Origin: an uncultured Pseudomonadota bacterium | GTDB taxonomy: Bacteria; Myxococcota_A; UBA796; SXON01 | DNA length: 40,057 nucleotides | Assembly (NCBI GenBank): GCA_903885375.1 | Contig: CAISIK010000003.1 | Coordinates: 1 to 40,057, forward strand | Reading direction: 5' to 3' | In this document: piece after piece, positions 1 through 7,435 of the stretch | Layout: every line of letters begins with the position of its first letter | Numbering within the stretch: the first letter of the stretch is position 1 | Notes under the pieces: generated by a model | Seen by the model: only the letters and a program-made list of their open reading frames with translations | Databases searched by the model: none | What the model was told of the DNA's origin: nothing | Program-made: the position numbers and the translations under genes

Positions 1-616
1 CCGGAGGCGCGCCCGCGCCGCCGGGAACCGCTTCGCCGCCCGGGGCGCCGCCGCCGGGGGTGGGGCCGTTGTCGCCCTTGCCGGGTGTGAACTCGCCGAG
101 GTCCGGCGTGTCGGACAACGTGACGTCGAGGCCGGTGATCGGCTCGCTCGCCACATCCACGAGGCCGGGCACGCGGGCCGCCGGATCCCCGTCGTTGGGG
201 CCATCGCCCGCGATGTCCACGTAGGCCACGATGCCGAGCTTGCCGGTGCCCTTGGGGGCCTCGACCTCCCAGGGACCGAGGGCCTCGATGCTGATCGAGT
301 GCACCAGCTCGGGGTAGCTGGAGTTCTCGGGCGCCCGCAGGAAGTCCACGTGTACCGCGCCGGTCTTGGCGCCGGTGTACGTGATGGTGCCGGAGAGCTT
401 CACGCCTTCGCCGGGCGTGACCTCGAACTTCGCCATGCCGAGCGGAGGGGGCTGCTGACCGCCGCCACCGGGGCCGCCTTCCCCACCGGGGCCGCCAGGA
501 CCGCCGGGACCGCCGGGACCCTGCTCGGCGCCGGCCACGTCGGTCGTACCATCGGCCGGGGAGCTCGGATCGGGGCAACCACAGAGAAGGAGACCGACCA
601 GACAGAAGTTGCGCAT
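1..616 (-). CDS. Putative lipoprotein with Gly/Pro-rich segment (3' end outside window)
   Basis: Reading from ATG at 616 the frame stays open to the left edge (205 codons), so the C-terminus is missing. The N-terminus is a short lipoprotein signal: Arg2, a Leu-rich core and the lipobox LCGC with Cys14 as likely lipidated residue. A collagen-like run of GPGG units follows (about residues 33-50), then a domain of beta character ([20 protein letters not shown]) resembling carboxypeptidase-regulatory or Ig-like folds, then a second Gly/Pro-rich stretch at the edge. An AGGA sits just before the start. It is divergent from the microcompartment operon with 119 bp between the starts. The function is unknown; an envelope-anchored protein is inferred from the signal only. 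Confidence 0.75.
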   Translation of the reverse strand, partial: MRNFCLVGLLLCGCPDPSSPADGTTDVAGAEQGPGGPGGPGGPGGEGGPGGGGQQPPPLGMAKFEVTPGEGVKLSGTITYTGAKTGAVHVDFLRAPENSSYPELVHSISIEALGPWEVEAPKGTGKLGIVAYVDIAGDGPNDGDPAARVPGLVDVASEPITGLDVTLSDTPDLGEFTPGKGDNGPTPGGGAPGGEAVPGGAGAPP

Positions 617-652
617 GGAACCATCCTGACGCCGCCACTTATCCAAGCACCC

Positions 653-674
653 GCCGCCGGTCACCTCCGGCGGC
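653..674. promoter_or_regulatory. Perfect 8-bp inverted repeat upstream of the microcompartment promoter
   Basis: GCCGCCGG (653-660), a 6-base spacer, and CCGGCGGC (667-674) form a perfect inverted repeat. It ends four bases before the -35 box at 679, where an activator or repressor site would be expected. It also lies upstream of the divergent lipoprotein. In such GC-rich DNA a chance palindrome is possible. Confidence 0.4.
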
Positions 675-678
675 ACGT

Positions 679-707
679 TTGACTTTGCCAACGCGGTCCG
701 CTACAAG
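679..707 (+). promoter_or_regulatory. Sigma70-type promoter of the microcompartment operon
   Basis: TTGACT (679-684), a 17-base spacer and TACAAG (702-707) make a good -35/-10 pair. Transcription would start near 714, leaving a leader of about 22 bases that contains the AGGAG ribosome site (726-730) in front of the GTG at 736. It is the clearest conventional promoter in the window. Confidence 0.6.
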
Positions 708-735
708 CAACGTGCCCTCCGGCACAGGAGTTTGC

Positions 736-1353
736 GTGTCAGTCACGCTACGCAGCTACGTATTCCTCGACAGCCTTCAGCCGCAGCTTGCCGCGTTCAC
801 CGGCACCACGGCCAAGGGCTTCCTCCCCCTTTCGGGGCAGGCCAGCATCTGGATCGAGACCGCCCCCGGCATGATCATCAACCGCGTGACCGACGTGGCG
901 CTGAAGGCCACCGCGGCCATCCCGGCGGTGCAGGTGGTCGAGCGGGCGTTCGGTCTCCTCGAGCTGCACCACGACAACAAGGGCGAAGTGCGCTCGGCCG
1001 GCGATGCCGTCCTCCGCTTCCTCAACCTCCGCGAAGACCAGTACGTCTCGCCGAAGGTCACCAGCAACCAGATCATCCGTGCGGTCGAGCCCTACCAGGC
1101 CCAGCTGATCAACCGGAACCGCCAGGGCATGATGCTCATCCCCGGCCAGAGCCTGTTCATCCTCGAAACCGAGCCGGCCGCCTGGATCGTGCTCGCGGCC
1201 AACGAAGCCGAGAAGGCCGCCCAGGTGAACCTGATCAACCTCCAGCCCTACGGCGCCTTCGGTCGCCTGTGGATGGCGGGCACCGAAGCCGAGATCGATA
1301 GCGCGGCGGCCGCCGCCATCGCCGCGATCGAAGCGTTCCAGACCAAAAAGTAG
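736..1353 (+). CDS. BMC-T tandem-domain trimeric shell protein (stacking type, like H. ochraceum Hoch_5816)
   Basis: A 205-residue microcompartment shell protein with two fused BMC domains. Trimers of such proteins form pseudohexagonal facet tiles. The start is GTG 736, set by AGGAG five bases upstream; the frame runs further back without a ribosome site. The N-terminal half ([15 protein letters not shown]) and second half ([18 protein letters not shown]) match, from memory, the Haliangium ochraceum BMC-T protein Hoch_5816. Members of that group can stack face to face and carry gated central pores that may pass larger substrates or cofactors. It is the first gene of the shell operon, 36 bp before the BMC-H gene. 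The shell role is secure; the stacking property is inferred from the relative. Confidence 0.93.
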   Translation: MSVTLRSYVFLDSLQPQLAAFTGTTAKGFLPLSGQASIWIETAPGMIINRVTDVALKATAAIPAVQVVERAFGLLELHHDNKGEVRSAGDAVLRFLNLREDQYVSPKVTSNQIIRAVEPYQAQLINRNRQGMMLIPGQSLFILETEPAAWIVLAANEAEKAAQVNLINLQPYGAFGRLWMAGTEAEIDSAAAAAIAAIEAFQTKK

Positions 1354-1389
1354 TCTTTCTTCCTCAATCCAAGGTACCAGGAGTTCAAG

Positions 1390-1680
1390 ATGGCAGACGC
1401 GCTCGGGATGATCGAGACCAAGGGCTTCACCGCCATGGTCGAGGCTGCGGACGCGATGGTGAAGGCGGCCCGCGTGGAGCTGGTCGGCTTCGAGAAGATC
1501 GGCGGCGGCTACGTCACCGCGATCGTGCGCGGCGATGTCGCGGCGGTCAAGGCGGCCACCGAGGCCGGCGCGCGTCAGGCCCAGCGGGTCGGCGAGCTCG
1601 TGAGCGTGCACGTGATTCCGCGCCCGCACGAGAACATCGACGCCGTTCTCCCTCTCGGCCGTCAGGGCGAGAAGAAGTAG
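1390..1680 (+). CDS. BMC-H hexameric shell protein
   Basis: A 96-residue single-domain BMC (Pf00936) protein, normal length for the family. It starts [13 protein letters not shown] and has the typical edge lysine region ([11 protein letters not shown]). The pore loop is K36-I-G-G-G40, so small polar molecules would pass a glycine-lined pore. The C-terminal segment [11 protein letters not shown] is the family tail. AGGAG (1379-1383) precedes ATG by six bases. It closely resembles the remembered H. ochraceum BMC-H protein Hoch_5815. As the only BMC-H gene here it should be the bulk facet tile. It is flanked by BMC-T and BMC-P genes, only six bases from the latter. Confidence 0.96.
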   Translation: MADALGMIETKGFTAMVEAADAMVKAARVELVGFEKIGGGYVTAIVRGDVAAVKAATEAGARQAQRVGELVSVHVIPRPHENIDAVLPLGRQGEKK

Positions 1681-1686
1681 TCGCCG

Positions 1687-1986
1687 ATGAAGCTGGGCAA
1701 GGTCGTTGGAACCGTCGTCAGCACCCGGAAGGACGAGAAGCTCGAGGGGCTCACGCTGTACCTCGTGCAGGACCTTTCGCTCGACATGAGCGGCAAGGAC
1801 TCGTTCGTCGTGGCCGTCGATGCGATGGGCGCCGGCGTCGGGGAGGTCGTGCTCTATGCATCCGGCTCCTCCGCCCGCCAGACCCGGGCCACCGACGGCC
1901 GTCCGGTCGATGCCGTGATCATGGCCATTGTGGACACGGTGGATGCCGGTGCCACCGTGGTCTTCGACAAGTCCACCGCGGGCTAG
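1687..1986 (+). CDS. BMC-P pentameric vertex protein (EutN/CcmL family), first of three
   Basis: A 99-residue EutN/CcmL-type protein. Pentamers of this family cap the twelve vertices of the polyhedral shell. The opening [20 protein letters not shown] and the later [19 protein letters not shown] and [12 protein letters not shown] are family landmarks. It begins six bases after the BMC-H stop and ends nine before the aldehyde dehydrogenase gene, so it is translated as part of the operon. By position it corresponds to Hoch_5814 of Haliangium. Two further paralogs lie at the end of the operon; at this level one cannot say which vertex protein dominates. Confidence 0.94.
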   Translation: MKLGKVVGTVVSTRKDEKLEGLTLYLVQDLSLDMSGKDSFVVAVDAMGAGVGEVVLYASGSSARQTRATDGRPVDAVIMAIVDTVDAGATVVFDKSTAG

Positions 1987-1995
1987 GGGTAGGCC

Positions 1996-3402
1996 ATGGA
2001 GCGCGATCAGCTCGAAACGATCGTCGGGCAGGTGCTCGACCGCATTCGCGCCGGCAACGCGGCCCCGGCCCGGACCGAAGCCCCGAAGAAGGGCCACGGC
2101 GTCTTCAAGACGGTCAGCGATGCGGTGGGCGCGGCCTCCGAGGCGCAGCGCCTGCTCGTGGCGCTGCCGCTCGAGAAGCGGCGCGAGATCATCGCGAACA
2201 TTCGGAAGCGCGCCGCGGAGGATGTCCGGTCCCTCGCGCAGTTCGCCGTCGAAGAAACGGGCCTTGGTCGAGTCGAAGACAAGATCAAGAAGAACCTGCT
2301 CGTCATCTACAAGACGCCGGGCCCCGAAATCCTCGAGCCCATCGCCTACACGGGCGATGATGGCCTCACCCTCATCGAACGCGCGCCCTACGGCGTGATC
2401 GCCGCGATCACCCCGAGCACGAACCCCACCGAAACCATCCTGTGCAACGGCATCGGCATGGTGTCGGGCGGCAACACCGTGGTGTTCAACACCCACCCGG
2501 GCGCGAAGGGCGTGAGCGCCTTCGTGATCGACCTCATCAACAAGGCATCGATGGAGGTCGGCGGGCCCGACAACATCATGACCGTGATCGAGTCGCCCAC
2601 GATCGAGTCCGCCAACGAGCTGCTCCGATACAAGGGCATCCGCCTCAACGTCGTCACCGGCGGCCCCGCCGTGGTCAAGGCCGCGCTGGCCGCCAACAAG
2701 AAGTGCATCGCCGGCGGCCCGGGCAACCCGCCCGTGGTGGTCGATGAGTGGGCCGACATCGATCAGGCCGCCCGCGGCATCATCGCCGGCGCAAGCTTCG
2801 ACAACAACATCATCTGCTGCGACGAGAAGGAGACCTTCGTCGTCGACAAGGTGGCCGACAAGCTCGTGGAGACCATGGCCGGCCACGGCGCCGTGGTGCT
2901 CCGCAACCACCAGATCACCCGGCTCGAGAAGCTCATCCTCAACGCCGAGCGCGATCACACCGTCACCCGTTGGGTGGGCAAGAACGCGGCCGAGTACCTC
3001 AAGCAGATCGACGTGCCCGTGAAGGGCGATCCCCGCCTCATCGTGTGCGAGGTCCCCTTCGATCACCCCTTCGTGCAGCTCGAGCTCCTGATGCCCATCA
3101 TGAGCGTGGTGCGCACGCGCGATGTGCACGAAGCGATCGACCTCGCGGTGAAGGCGGAGCACGGCTTCGGCCACACGGCGAGCATGTACAGCAAGAACAT
3201 CGACAACCTGCACCGCATGGCGCGTGTGTCCAACGTGTCGATCTTCGTGAAGAACGCGCCCAACTTCGCCGGCCTCGGCTTCCAGGGCGAAGGCTACACG
3301 AGCTTCACCATCGCCTCGCCCACCGGCGAGGGGCTCACGACCGCGCGGAACTTCACCCGTGAGCGCCGGTGCGTGCTCGCGGGTCACTTCCGCATCGTGT
3401 AG
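1996..3402 (+). CDS. CoA-acylating aldehyde dehydrogenase (PduP/EutE type) with N-terminal encapsulation peptide
   Basis: A 468-residue enzyme of the PduP/EutE group, which oxidises an aldehyde with NAD+ and CoA to an acyl-CoA inside the microcompartment. The likely catalytic cysteine is Cys274 in [10 protein letters not shown], equal to the NNLPCIAEKE motif of PduP; a second Cys follows it. [10 protein letters not shown] and the C-terminal [13 protein letters not shown] are further landmarks. Residues 1-20 ([20 protein letters not shown]) form a short amphipathic helix much like the PduP targeting helix, followed by an Ala/Pro/Lys linker (about 21-35). It sits inside the shell operon between BMC-P and BMC-T, where Haliangium also has an enzyme gene by memory. 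It is the only enzyme in this operon. The aldehyde substrate is not readable from the sequence. Confidence 0.94.
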   Translation: MERDQLETIVGQVLDRIRAGNAAPARTEAPKKGHGVFKTVSDAVGAASEAQRLLVALPLEKRREIIANIRKRAAEDVRSLAQFAVEETGLGRVEDKIKKNLLVIYKTPGPEILEPIAYTGDDGLTLIERAPYGVIAAITPSTNPTETILCNGIGMVSGGNTVVFNTHPGAKGVSAFVIDLINKASMEVGGPDNIMTVIESPTIESANELLRYKGIRLNVVTGGPAVVKAALAANKKCIAGGPGNPPVVVDEWADIDQAARGIIAGASFDNNIICCDEKETFVVDKVADKLVETMAGHGAVVLRNHQITRLEKLILNAERDHTVTRWVGKNAAEYLKQIDVPVKGDPRLIVCEVPFDHPFVQLELLMPIMSVVRTRDVHEAIDLAVKAEHGFGHTASMYSKNIDNLHRMARVSNVSIFVKNAPNFAGLGFQGEGYTSFTIASPTGEGLTTARNFTRERRCVLAGHFRIV

Positions 3403-3410
3403 CGCGGCCC

Positions 3411-4004
3411 GTGGCGAAGTCCGGAGGCCCCACCCTCGAAGCGCTTGCCCTCCTCGAGCTCGGGAGCGTGGCCCGCGGCTACCGTGTGCTCGACTGGATG
3501 GTCAAGGAAGCGCCGGTCACGATCGTCGAGGCCAACGTCGTCGAGCCCGGCAAGTACCTCATCCTCTTCGGCGGCGGGGTGGCGGAGGTGCAGGCGAGCT
3601 TCGACGAGGGCGTAGAGATCGCGGGCGAGCTCGTGATCGACAAGCTCCTGCTGCCCATGGCGCACCCCCGGGTCTGGGCCTGCCTCGCGGGCCAGGAGTC
3701 GCTCGGCAACGCCGACTGCGTGGGCATCATCGAGGGCACCGCGGTGGCCAGCGTCATCGAGGCGGCCGACCGCACCGCCAAGGAGGCCGATGTCCACCTC
3801 GCCGGCCTTCGCCTCACCCCGGGCCTCGGCGGCCGCGCCTACTACGTGATCACGGGCGAGCAGCACTCGGTCGAGGCCGGCGTGGCGGTTGCGCGCGACC
3901 TCCTCGGGCCGAAAGGCCGCCTTCTGGATACGCAGATCATCCCCCGCGCCCATGCAGAGTTCCTTCCTTGGGTTCTCCGCCGCGCGGCCTTCGGAGCTTC
4001 CTGA
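3411..4004 (+). CDS. BMC-T tandem-domain shell protein (like H. ochraceum Hoch_5812)
   Basis: A second trimeric shell protein with two BMC domains; each repeat has the ALLELGSVARGYRVLDWMVK and CVGIIEGTAVASVIEAADRT type opening. It most resembles the non-stacking Haliangium BMC-T1 protein. The start is taken as GTG 3411 (197 residues), eight bases after the dehydrogenase stop. An upstream GTG at 3369 lies inside the dehydrogenase gene and would add 14 unlikely residues. There is no clear ribosome site, so translational coupling is probable. Its TGA overlaps the next ATG (TGATG). The glycine-rich stretches LFGGGVAE and PGLGGRAYY may line the pore, but gating cannot be judged. Confidence 0.93.
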   Translation: MAKSGGPTLEALALLELGSVARGYRVLDWMVKEAPVTIVEANVVEPGKYLILFGGGVAEVQASFDEGVEIAGELVIDKLLLPMAHPRVWACLAGQESLGNADCVGIIEGTAVASVIEAADRTAKEADVHLAGLRLTPGLGGRAYYVITGEQHSVEAGVAVARDLLGPKGRLLDTQIIPRAHAEFLPWVLRRAAFGAS

Positions 4005-4294
4005 TGCAGCTCGCCAAAGTGCTCGGCACGGTCGTGGCCTCGGTGAAACACGAGTCGCTCGTGGGCGTGCGGCTCCTCCTCATCCAGCCGCAGGACGAGA
4101 ACGGCGTACCGGATGGCGATGCCATCGTAGCCGCCGACCCGCTTCAGGCCGGCATCGGCGAGCTCGTGGAGTGGACCACCGGCCGCGAAGCCGCCCTCGC
4201 CCTCCCCGTCACCTACTCCCCGGTCGACACCGCCGTGGTCCGCATCGTCGACCAAGTTTGGAGCGACAAGAAGTACCTCGGGGGTGGTCGATGA
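4004..4294 (+). CDS. BMC-P vertex protein, second copy
   Basis: A 96-residue EutN/CcmL family protein (AKVLGTVVASVKHESLVG; QAGIGELVEW; VDTAVVRIVDQV). ATG 4004 overlaps the preceding TGA by one base, and its own stop overlaps the next start as ATGA, so these last three shell genes are translationally coupled. In Haliangium, as I recall it, two BMC-P genes (Hoch_4425/4426) are at a separate satellite site. Here the matching pair is attached to the main operon. Three different pentamer proteins may allow alternate vertices or shells of different size. Confidence 0.93.
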   Translation: MQLAKVLGTVVASVKHESLVGVRLLLIQPQDENGVPDGDAIVAADPLQAGIGELVEWTTGREAALALPVTYSPVDTAVVRIVDQVWSDKKYLGGGR

Positions 4295-4563
4295 TCCTGG
4301 CCCGCGTGATCGGCAACTCGGTGGCCTCCATCCAGCACCCCTGCATGGAGGGGCGCAGCGTGCTCATCGTGCAGCCCGTGAAGGGCGATGGCCGGAGCCC
4401 GCTCGGTCGGAGCTTCCTGAGCATCGACAGCGTGCAGGCCGGCGTGGGCGACCTCGTGCTCTGCGCGCGCGAGGGCAACACCGCGCGCCAGATCCTCGGC
4501 AAGGACACCGACCCCTTGCACAGCGTCATTCTCGGCGTGGTCGACGTCGTCACGACCGGGTGA
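4291..4563 (+). CDS. BMC-P vertex protein, third copy
   Basis: A 90-residue EutN/CcmL family protein, the shortest of the three (ARVIGNSVASIQHPCMEGRS; QAGVGDLVLCAREGNTARQI; HSVILGVVDVVT). It starts at ATG 4291 within an ATGA overlap. It closes the operon; a GC-rich hairpin lies just after its stop. It differs clearly from the other two copies, so this is an old paralog and not a recent duplication. Confidence 0.93.
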   Translation: MILARVIGNSVASIQHPCMEGRSVLIVQPVKGDGRSPLGRSFLSIDSVQAGVGDLVLCAREGNTARQILGKDTDPLHSVILGVVDVVTTG

Positions 4564-4575
4564 ATCCTCACGATT

Positions 4576-4597
4576 GCGGGCGCCAATGGTCGCCCGC
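4576..4597 (+). terminator. Hairpin after the microcompartment operon
   Basis: GCGGGCG (4576-4582), an 8-base loop and CGCCCGC (4591-4597) form a 7-bp GC-only stem 12 bases after the last shell gene. There is no U-tract, so it may be a weak terminator, a 3'-end stabiliser or chance. Confidence 0.3.
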
Positions 4598-4615
4598 TCG
4601 CGGTACCCTCTCCCC

Positions 4616-5863
4616 ATGGGCACGCACGCCGACCTGCGGGTAGGGTCCGAGGTGCGCCGGGTGGACCTCGGCGAGCTCGAGGAGGACATTCGCCGGGCGC
4701 GTGTGCTGGCCGACGCCGAGCTCCACCACCCCCCATGGACGGGCGACCACTGGCAGCGCATCGACCAGATCGCGCCCCTCGCCCACGCCCTCGACACCCC
4801 CGACGCCCGCCTCGCCGCCCACCTCCTCCGGCCCGGCCGCGCCTGGCTCGTTGCGGCCCTCACCCTCGGCTTCATGCTCGCCGCGGCAGCCCAGCTCGCC
4901 TCCGGTGCCCGCCTCACCGGCAACCCCGCCCTCGTCCACCGCCTCAGCGTGGGCTGGGAGTCCACCCTCGTGGACGGCGCCTGGTGGAGCGCATGGACGG
5001 CCCCCCTGCTCCACCAGAACTTCGCCCACCTGCTCGGCAACCTCGTGATCCTCGCCTACTGCGGCTGGCGCTGCGAGCGGGCCGTCGGCGCCACGGGCCT
5101 CGCGTGCATCCTCGCGGGCGCGAGCACCGGCGCCGCGCTCGGGGTGCTCGTGGGCGCGGAACACGGCGCCGTGGGGGCCAGCGGGCTCGCGTTCGGCGTC
5201 TGGGGCGGCCAGTTCGCCATCGGCTGGCGCTACGGCACCACGATTCCGGCACCGCTCCGGGCGTACTACGGAGCGGGCACTCTCTGGGTGGCGCTCGTGC
5301 TGCTCGCGTGGACCTCGCTGAGCCCCACGGTCACCTTCGCCGCCCACCTCGGCGGCTTCGCCGGCGGGTGCATCGCGGTGCTCTGCCTCCCCGTCGCCAC
5401 GGCCGTGCACCCGGCCCGGCGCACCGCAGCCCGTCGGAGCGCGCTGCTCCTCGGCGCCGCCTTCGCCGCCATCGTGCCGGCCCTGAGCGCCGTGGCGCCG
5501 CACCTGCCAGCCCTCCTGCTCCACCCCTCCACGCGGGTCACCGACCCGCACAGCGGCCTCACCGTGTCGCTGCCCTGGCGACTGCGCCCCGCCCGGCGTG
5601 CCCCCTCCGGTGATCTCGCCGCCGCACCCGGCGCCCCGGTGCTCACGCTGGCGTGCCTCACCGTGGAGGCGGACACACCCCGTCCCCGCGAGCTCGTGGC
5701 CATCCACGGCACCGACGCGCTCATGGTCACCTGGGACCCGAACGCGCCCATCGAGCCCGGACGCAAGGCCCTGTACGAGGCGATCGCGGCCTCCGCGGGC
5801 TGGGAGGCGCCGGCGTGGCTGCGCCCGCCCGGGGTGGTCACGGCAGCGGCCGCGGAGCGGTAG
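4616..5863 (+). CDS. Rhomboid-family intramembrane serine protease with extra N- and C-terminal domains
   Basis: A 415-residue membrane protein. The rhomboid core runs from about 75 to 265: HQNFAHLLGN (His138, Asn142), the catalytic serine in GASG (Ser189) and the catalytic histidine in AAHLGGFAGG (His244) are all present, so it should cleave membrane-bound substrates. Before the core lies a soluble segment (about 7-55, GSEVRRVDLGELEEDIRR then PPWTGDHW) that resembles GYF_2-type domains found before myxobacterial membrane proteins. After the last helices (about 285-305) there is a soluble tail of about 110 residues of unknown role. ATG 4616 is chosen over an upstream in-frame ATG because it starts the domain and has TACCCT 12 bases before it. 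Substrates are unknown; adjacency to the shell operon is probably accidental. Confidence 0.85.
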   Translation: MGTHADLRVGSEVRRVDLGELEEDIRRARVLADAELHHPPWTGDHWQRIDQIAPLAHALDTPDARLAAHLLRPGRAWLVAALTLGFMLAAAAQLASGARLTGNPALVHRLSVGWESTLVDGAWWSAWTAPLLHQNFAHLLGNLVILAYCGWRCERAVGATGLACILAGASTGAALGVLVGAEHGAVGASGLAFGVWGGQFAIGWRYGTTIPAPLRAYYGAGTLWVALVLLAWTSLSPTVTFAAHLGGFAGGCIAVLCLPVATAVHPARRTAARRSALLLGAAFAAIVPALSAVAPHLPALLLHPSTRVTDPHSGLTVSLPWRLRPARRAPSGDLAAAPGAPVLTLACLTVEADTPRPRELVAIHGTDALMVTWDPNAPIEPGRKALYEAIAASAGWEAPAWLRPPGVVTAAAAER

Positions 5864-5929
5864 GAGGAAAGCGGACACCTCGCGGGAAGCCGGCCCGCCG
5901 CGGCCTCCCGGCCGCTCGACCCTCCCCGC

Positions 5930-6295
5930 CTACGCGCGTGGCGCCGCCGCGAGCGTGAGGCGGTACAGGAACCACCACGGGAAGGCGGCGAAGGGCAGCG
6001 CGGAGAAGAACAACCAGCCCCAGCGCCGCGCCAGGACCGCGGGGACCGGCGCGAGCGCCAACACCATCACGAGCGCCCAGGGGATCGCCACCACCGGGGC
6101 CACCGGCTCCGTTTCGAGGAAGAAGTACATCTGCCCCACCTGGCCGAGCGCAGCGCCCCACTGGGCGCATACGAACGTGCCCGCAGCCCCCGCAGCCCAC
6201 GCGCTGGCCGCGCTCGCCAACGAGAACAACACCCGCGCCTCGCGCCCGGTGCGCGCCGAGGCCTCGGCGACGAGCTCCGGCGAGGGGACGTCCAT
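5930..6295 (-). CDS. Small hypothetical membrane protein (three helices)
   Basis: A 121-residue protein starting MDVPSPELVAEASA, with three hydrophobic segments at about 22-47, 62-84 and 91-113 and a short charged N-terminus. No family was recognised. The start is ATG 6295; codons further upstream would reach into the divergent methyltransferase gene. TAGCTT lies 11 bases before the start. The coding direction is supported by the clean alternation of hydrophobic segments. It ends 66 bp from the rhomboid gene, tail to tail. Confidence 0.6.
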   Translation of the reverse strand: MDVPSPELVAEASARTGREARVLFSLASAASAWAAGAAGTFVCAQWGAALGQVGQMYFFLETEPVAPVVAIPWALVMVLALAPVPAVLARRWGWLFFSALPFAAFPWWFLYRLTLAAAPRA

Positions 6296-6332
6296 GCCCG
6301 AAGCTATCCTGGCACGGGGATAGGACGTGCGC

Positions 6333-6920
6333 ATGGCTGAGCTCACTGCGATGTACGGCACCCGGCTGTTCGACCAGCCCGCGCACGCCGCCGTCCGCGC
6401 GCGGCTCCTCGAATTCCTCGACGGCCCCGGGCCGCTCGGGGTGGAGATCGGCTTCGATCACGGCATGTGCATCCTCGATCGGGCCCGGCGGTTCCCGGAG
6501 GCACGCCACCTCGGGGTGGAGCTTCGGGAGGCCCGCGTGGCCGCGGCAGCCGCGAACGCCCCCCCGAACTGCCTCCTCCTCCGGCTCGACGCGCGCACGC
6601 TCTTCTCCGTCCTGTTGCCCCCCGCGAGCGTGGACTTCCTGTACCTCCTCTTTCCCACGCCGCCTTCGGGGCCCAAGCGGGTGCTGCTCTCGGAGGGCTT
6701 CGCGGCCCACGTGGGCCGCACGTTGAAGCCCGGAGGAACGCTGTGGTTCGCCACCGACGTGCCGGAGCTCCACGCTGCCGCCCGGTCGATCTTCCCCTGG
6801 CCGGAGGGGCCGCCCCCTCCCCTCGGCACCGAGCTGAGCCGCCGGGAGCGCGTCTGCCGGCGGGATGCCCTGCCGGTGTACCGGCTCTGCCTGCGCCGCC
6901 CCGTTACGGACGCGCCATGA
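6333..6920 (+). CDS. TrmB-like class I methyltransferase (degenerate tRNA m7G methyltransferase family)
   Basis: A 195-residue protein with the layout of TrmB, the tRNA guanine-N7 methyltransferase. The SAM-binding strand is VEIGFDHGMCILDRARRFP followed by GVEL, and the family signature region DFLYLLFPTPPSGPKRVLL is followed by LKPGGTLWFATDV. Several TrmB hallmarks are altered: the usual FPDPWPKKRH reads FPTPPSGPKR, losing the Asp and Trp. It may therefore modify another substrate or have lost activity. ATG 6333 is chosen over GTG 6327. TAGGAC lies 12 bases upstream and could act either as a -10 element or as a weak ribosome site. It overlaps the next gene by ATGA. Confidence 0.7.
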   Translation: MAELTAMYGTRLFDQPAHAAVRARLLEFLDGPGPLGVEIGFDHGMCILDRARRFPEARHLGVELREARVAAAAANAPPNCLLLRLDARTLFSVLLPPASVDFLYLLFPTPPSGPKRVLLSEGFAAHVGRTLKPGGTLWFATDVPELHAAARSIFPWPEGPPPPLGTELSRRERVCRRDALPVYRLCLRRPVTDAP

Positions 6921-7426
6921 ACTGGAGCGAGGTGACGCGGCGGGTGGTGGTGGAGGCGGCCGCGCCCCACCCCGAGGATGTCGTCTACCAGCTCGGTGGG
7001 GACTGGCTGCTCGCGGCCGCGCTCGCGCCCCGGGTGGCCCGCCTCGTGGTGCGTTGCCCCGGGGATGCGCCGCCCCTTCCACCGAACGTGGTTCACGAAC
7101 GCGGCGAGGTCGGCCTCGCCGCTGTTCCCGCCGGCACGTCCGTGGTGGTCCTGCACGACGAGCTCCGTCGACATGCCCCCGCGTCGCAGCGGGCACTCCT
7201 GCTCCACCTCGGAAAGTCCCTCGGCCGGCGAGCGCTCCTCGTCGTGGGCGACGTGATGTGGTCGATGCCCCCCGAAATGGTGGACGATCCCGACCAGTTC
7301 GGCGATGCCATCACCCATGCCCCCACCACCGCCGCGCTCGAACGGCTGGTGCGGGAGGCGGGATTCCTCCCCGACGTGCATCGCTTTGGCGTCGGCCGCG
7401 CCGTATGCATCGCGCTGCGGAGTTAG
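6917..7426 (+). CDS. Methyltransferase-fold protein lacking a SAM-binding motif
   Basis: A 169-residue protein that starts in an ATGA overlap with the TrmB-like gene. Its pattern (VVVLHDELRRHAPASQRALL, then SLGRRALLVVGDVMW and LERLVREAGF) resembles the second half of class I methyltransferases. However, the glycine-rich SAM loop expected near residues 25-35 reads QLGGDWLLAAALA and is not conserved. It may be a catalytically silent partner of the TrmB-like protein; this is inferred only from the overlap and fold. Otherwise it is a hypothetical protein. Confidence 0.6.
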   Translation: MNWSEVTRRVVVEAAAPHPEDVVYQLGGDWLLAAALAPRVARLVVRCPGDAPPLPPNVVHERGEVGLAAVPAGTSVVVLHDELRRHAPASQRALLLHLGKSLGRRALLVVGDVMWSMPPEMVDDPDQFGDAITHAPTTAALERLVREAGFLPDVHRFGVGRAVCIALRS

Positions 7427-7435
7427 CGCTTCGGG

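Noticed and set aside
748..3387. Minus-strand open frame of 879 codons opposite the shell operon
   Set aside because: It is a mirror frame of strongly GC-biased genes; the product is His/Asp/Gly/Arg low-complexity text with no domain, while the plus strand holds well-known families.
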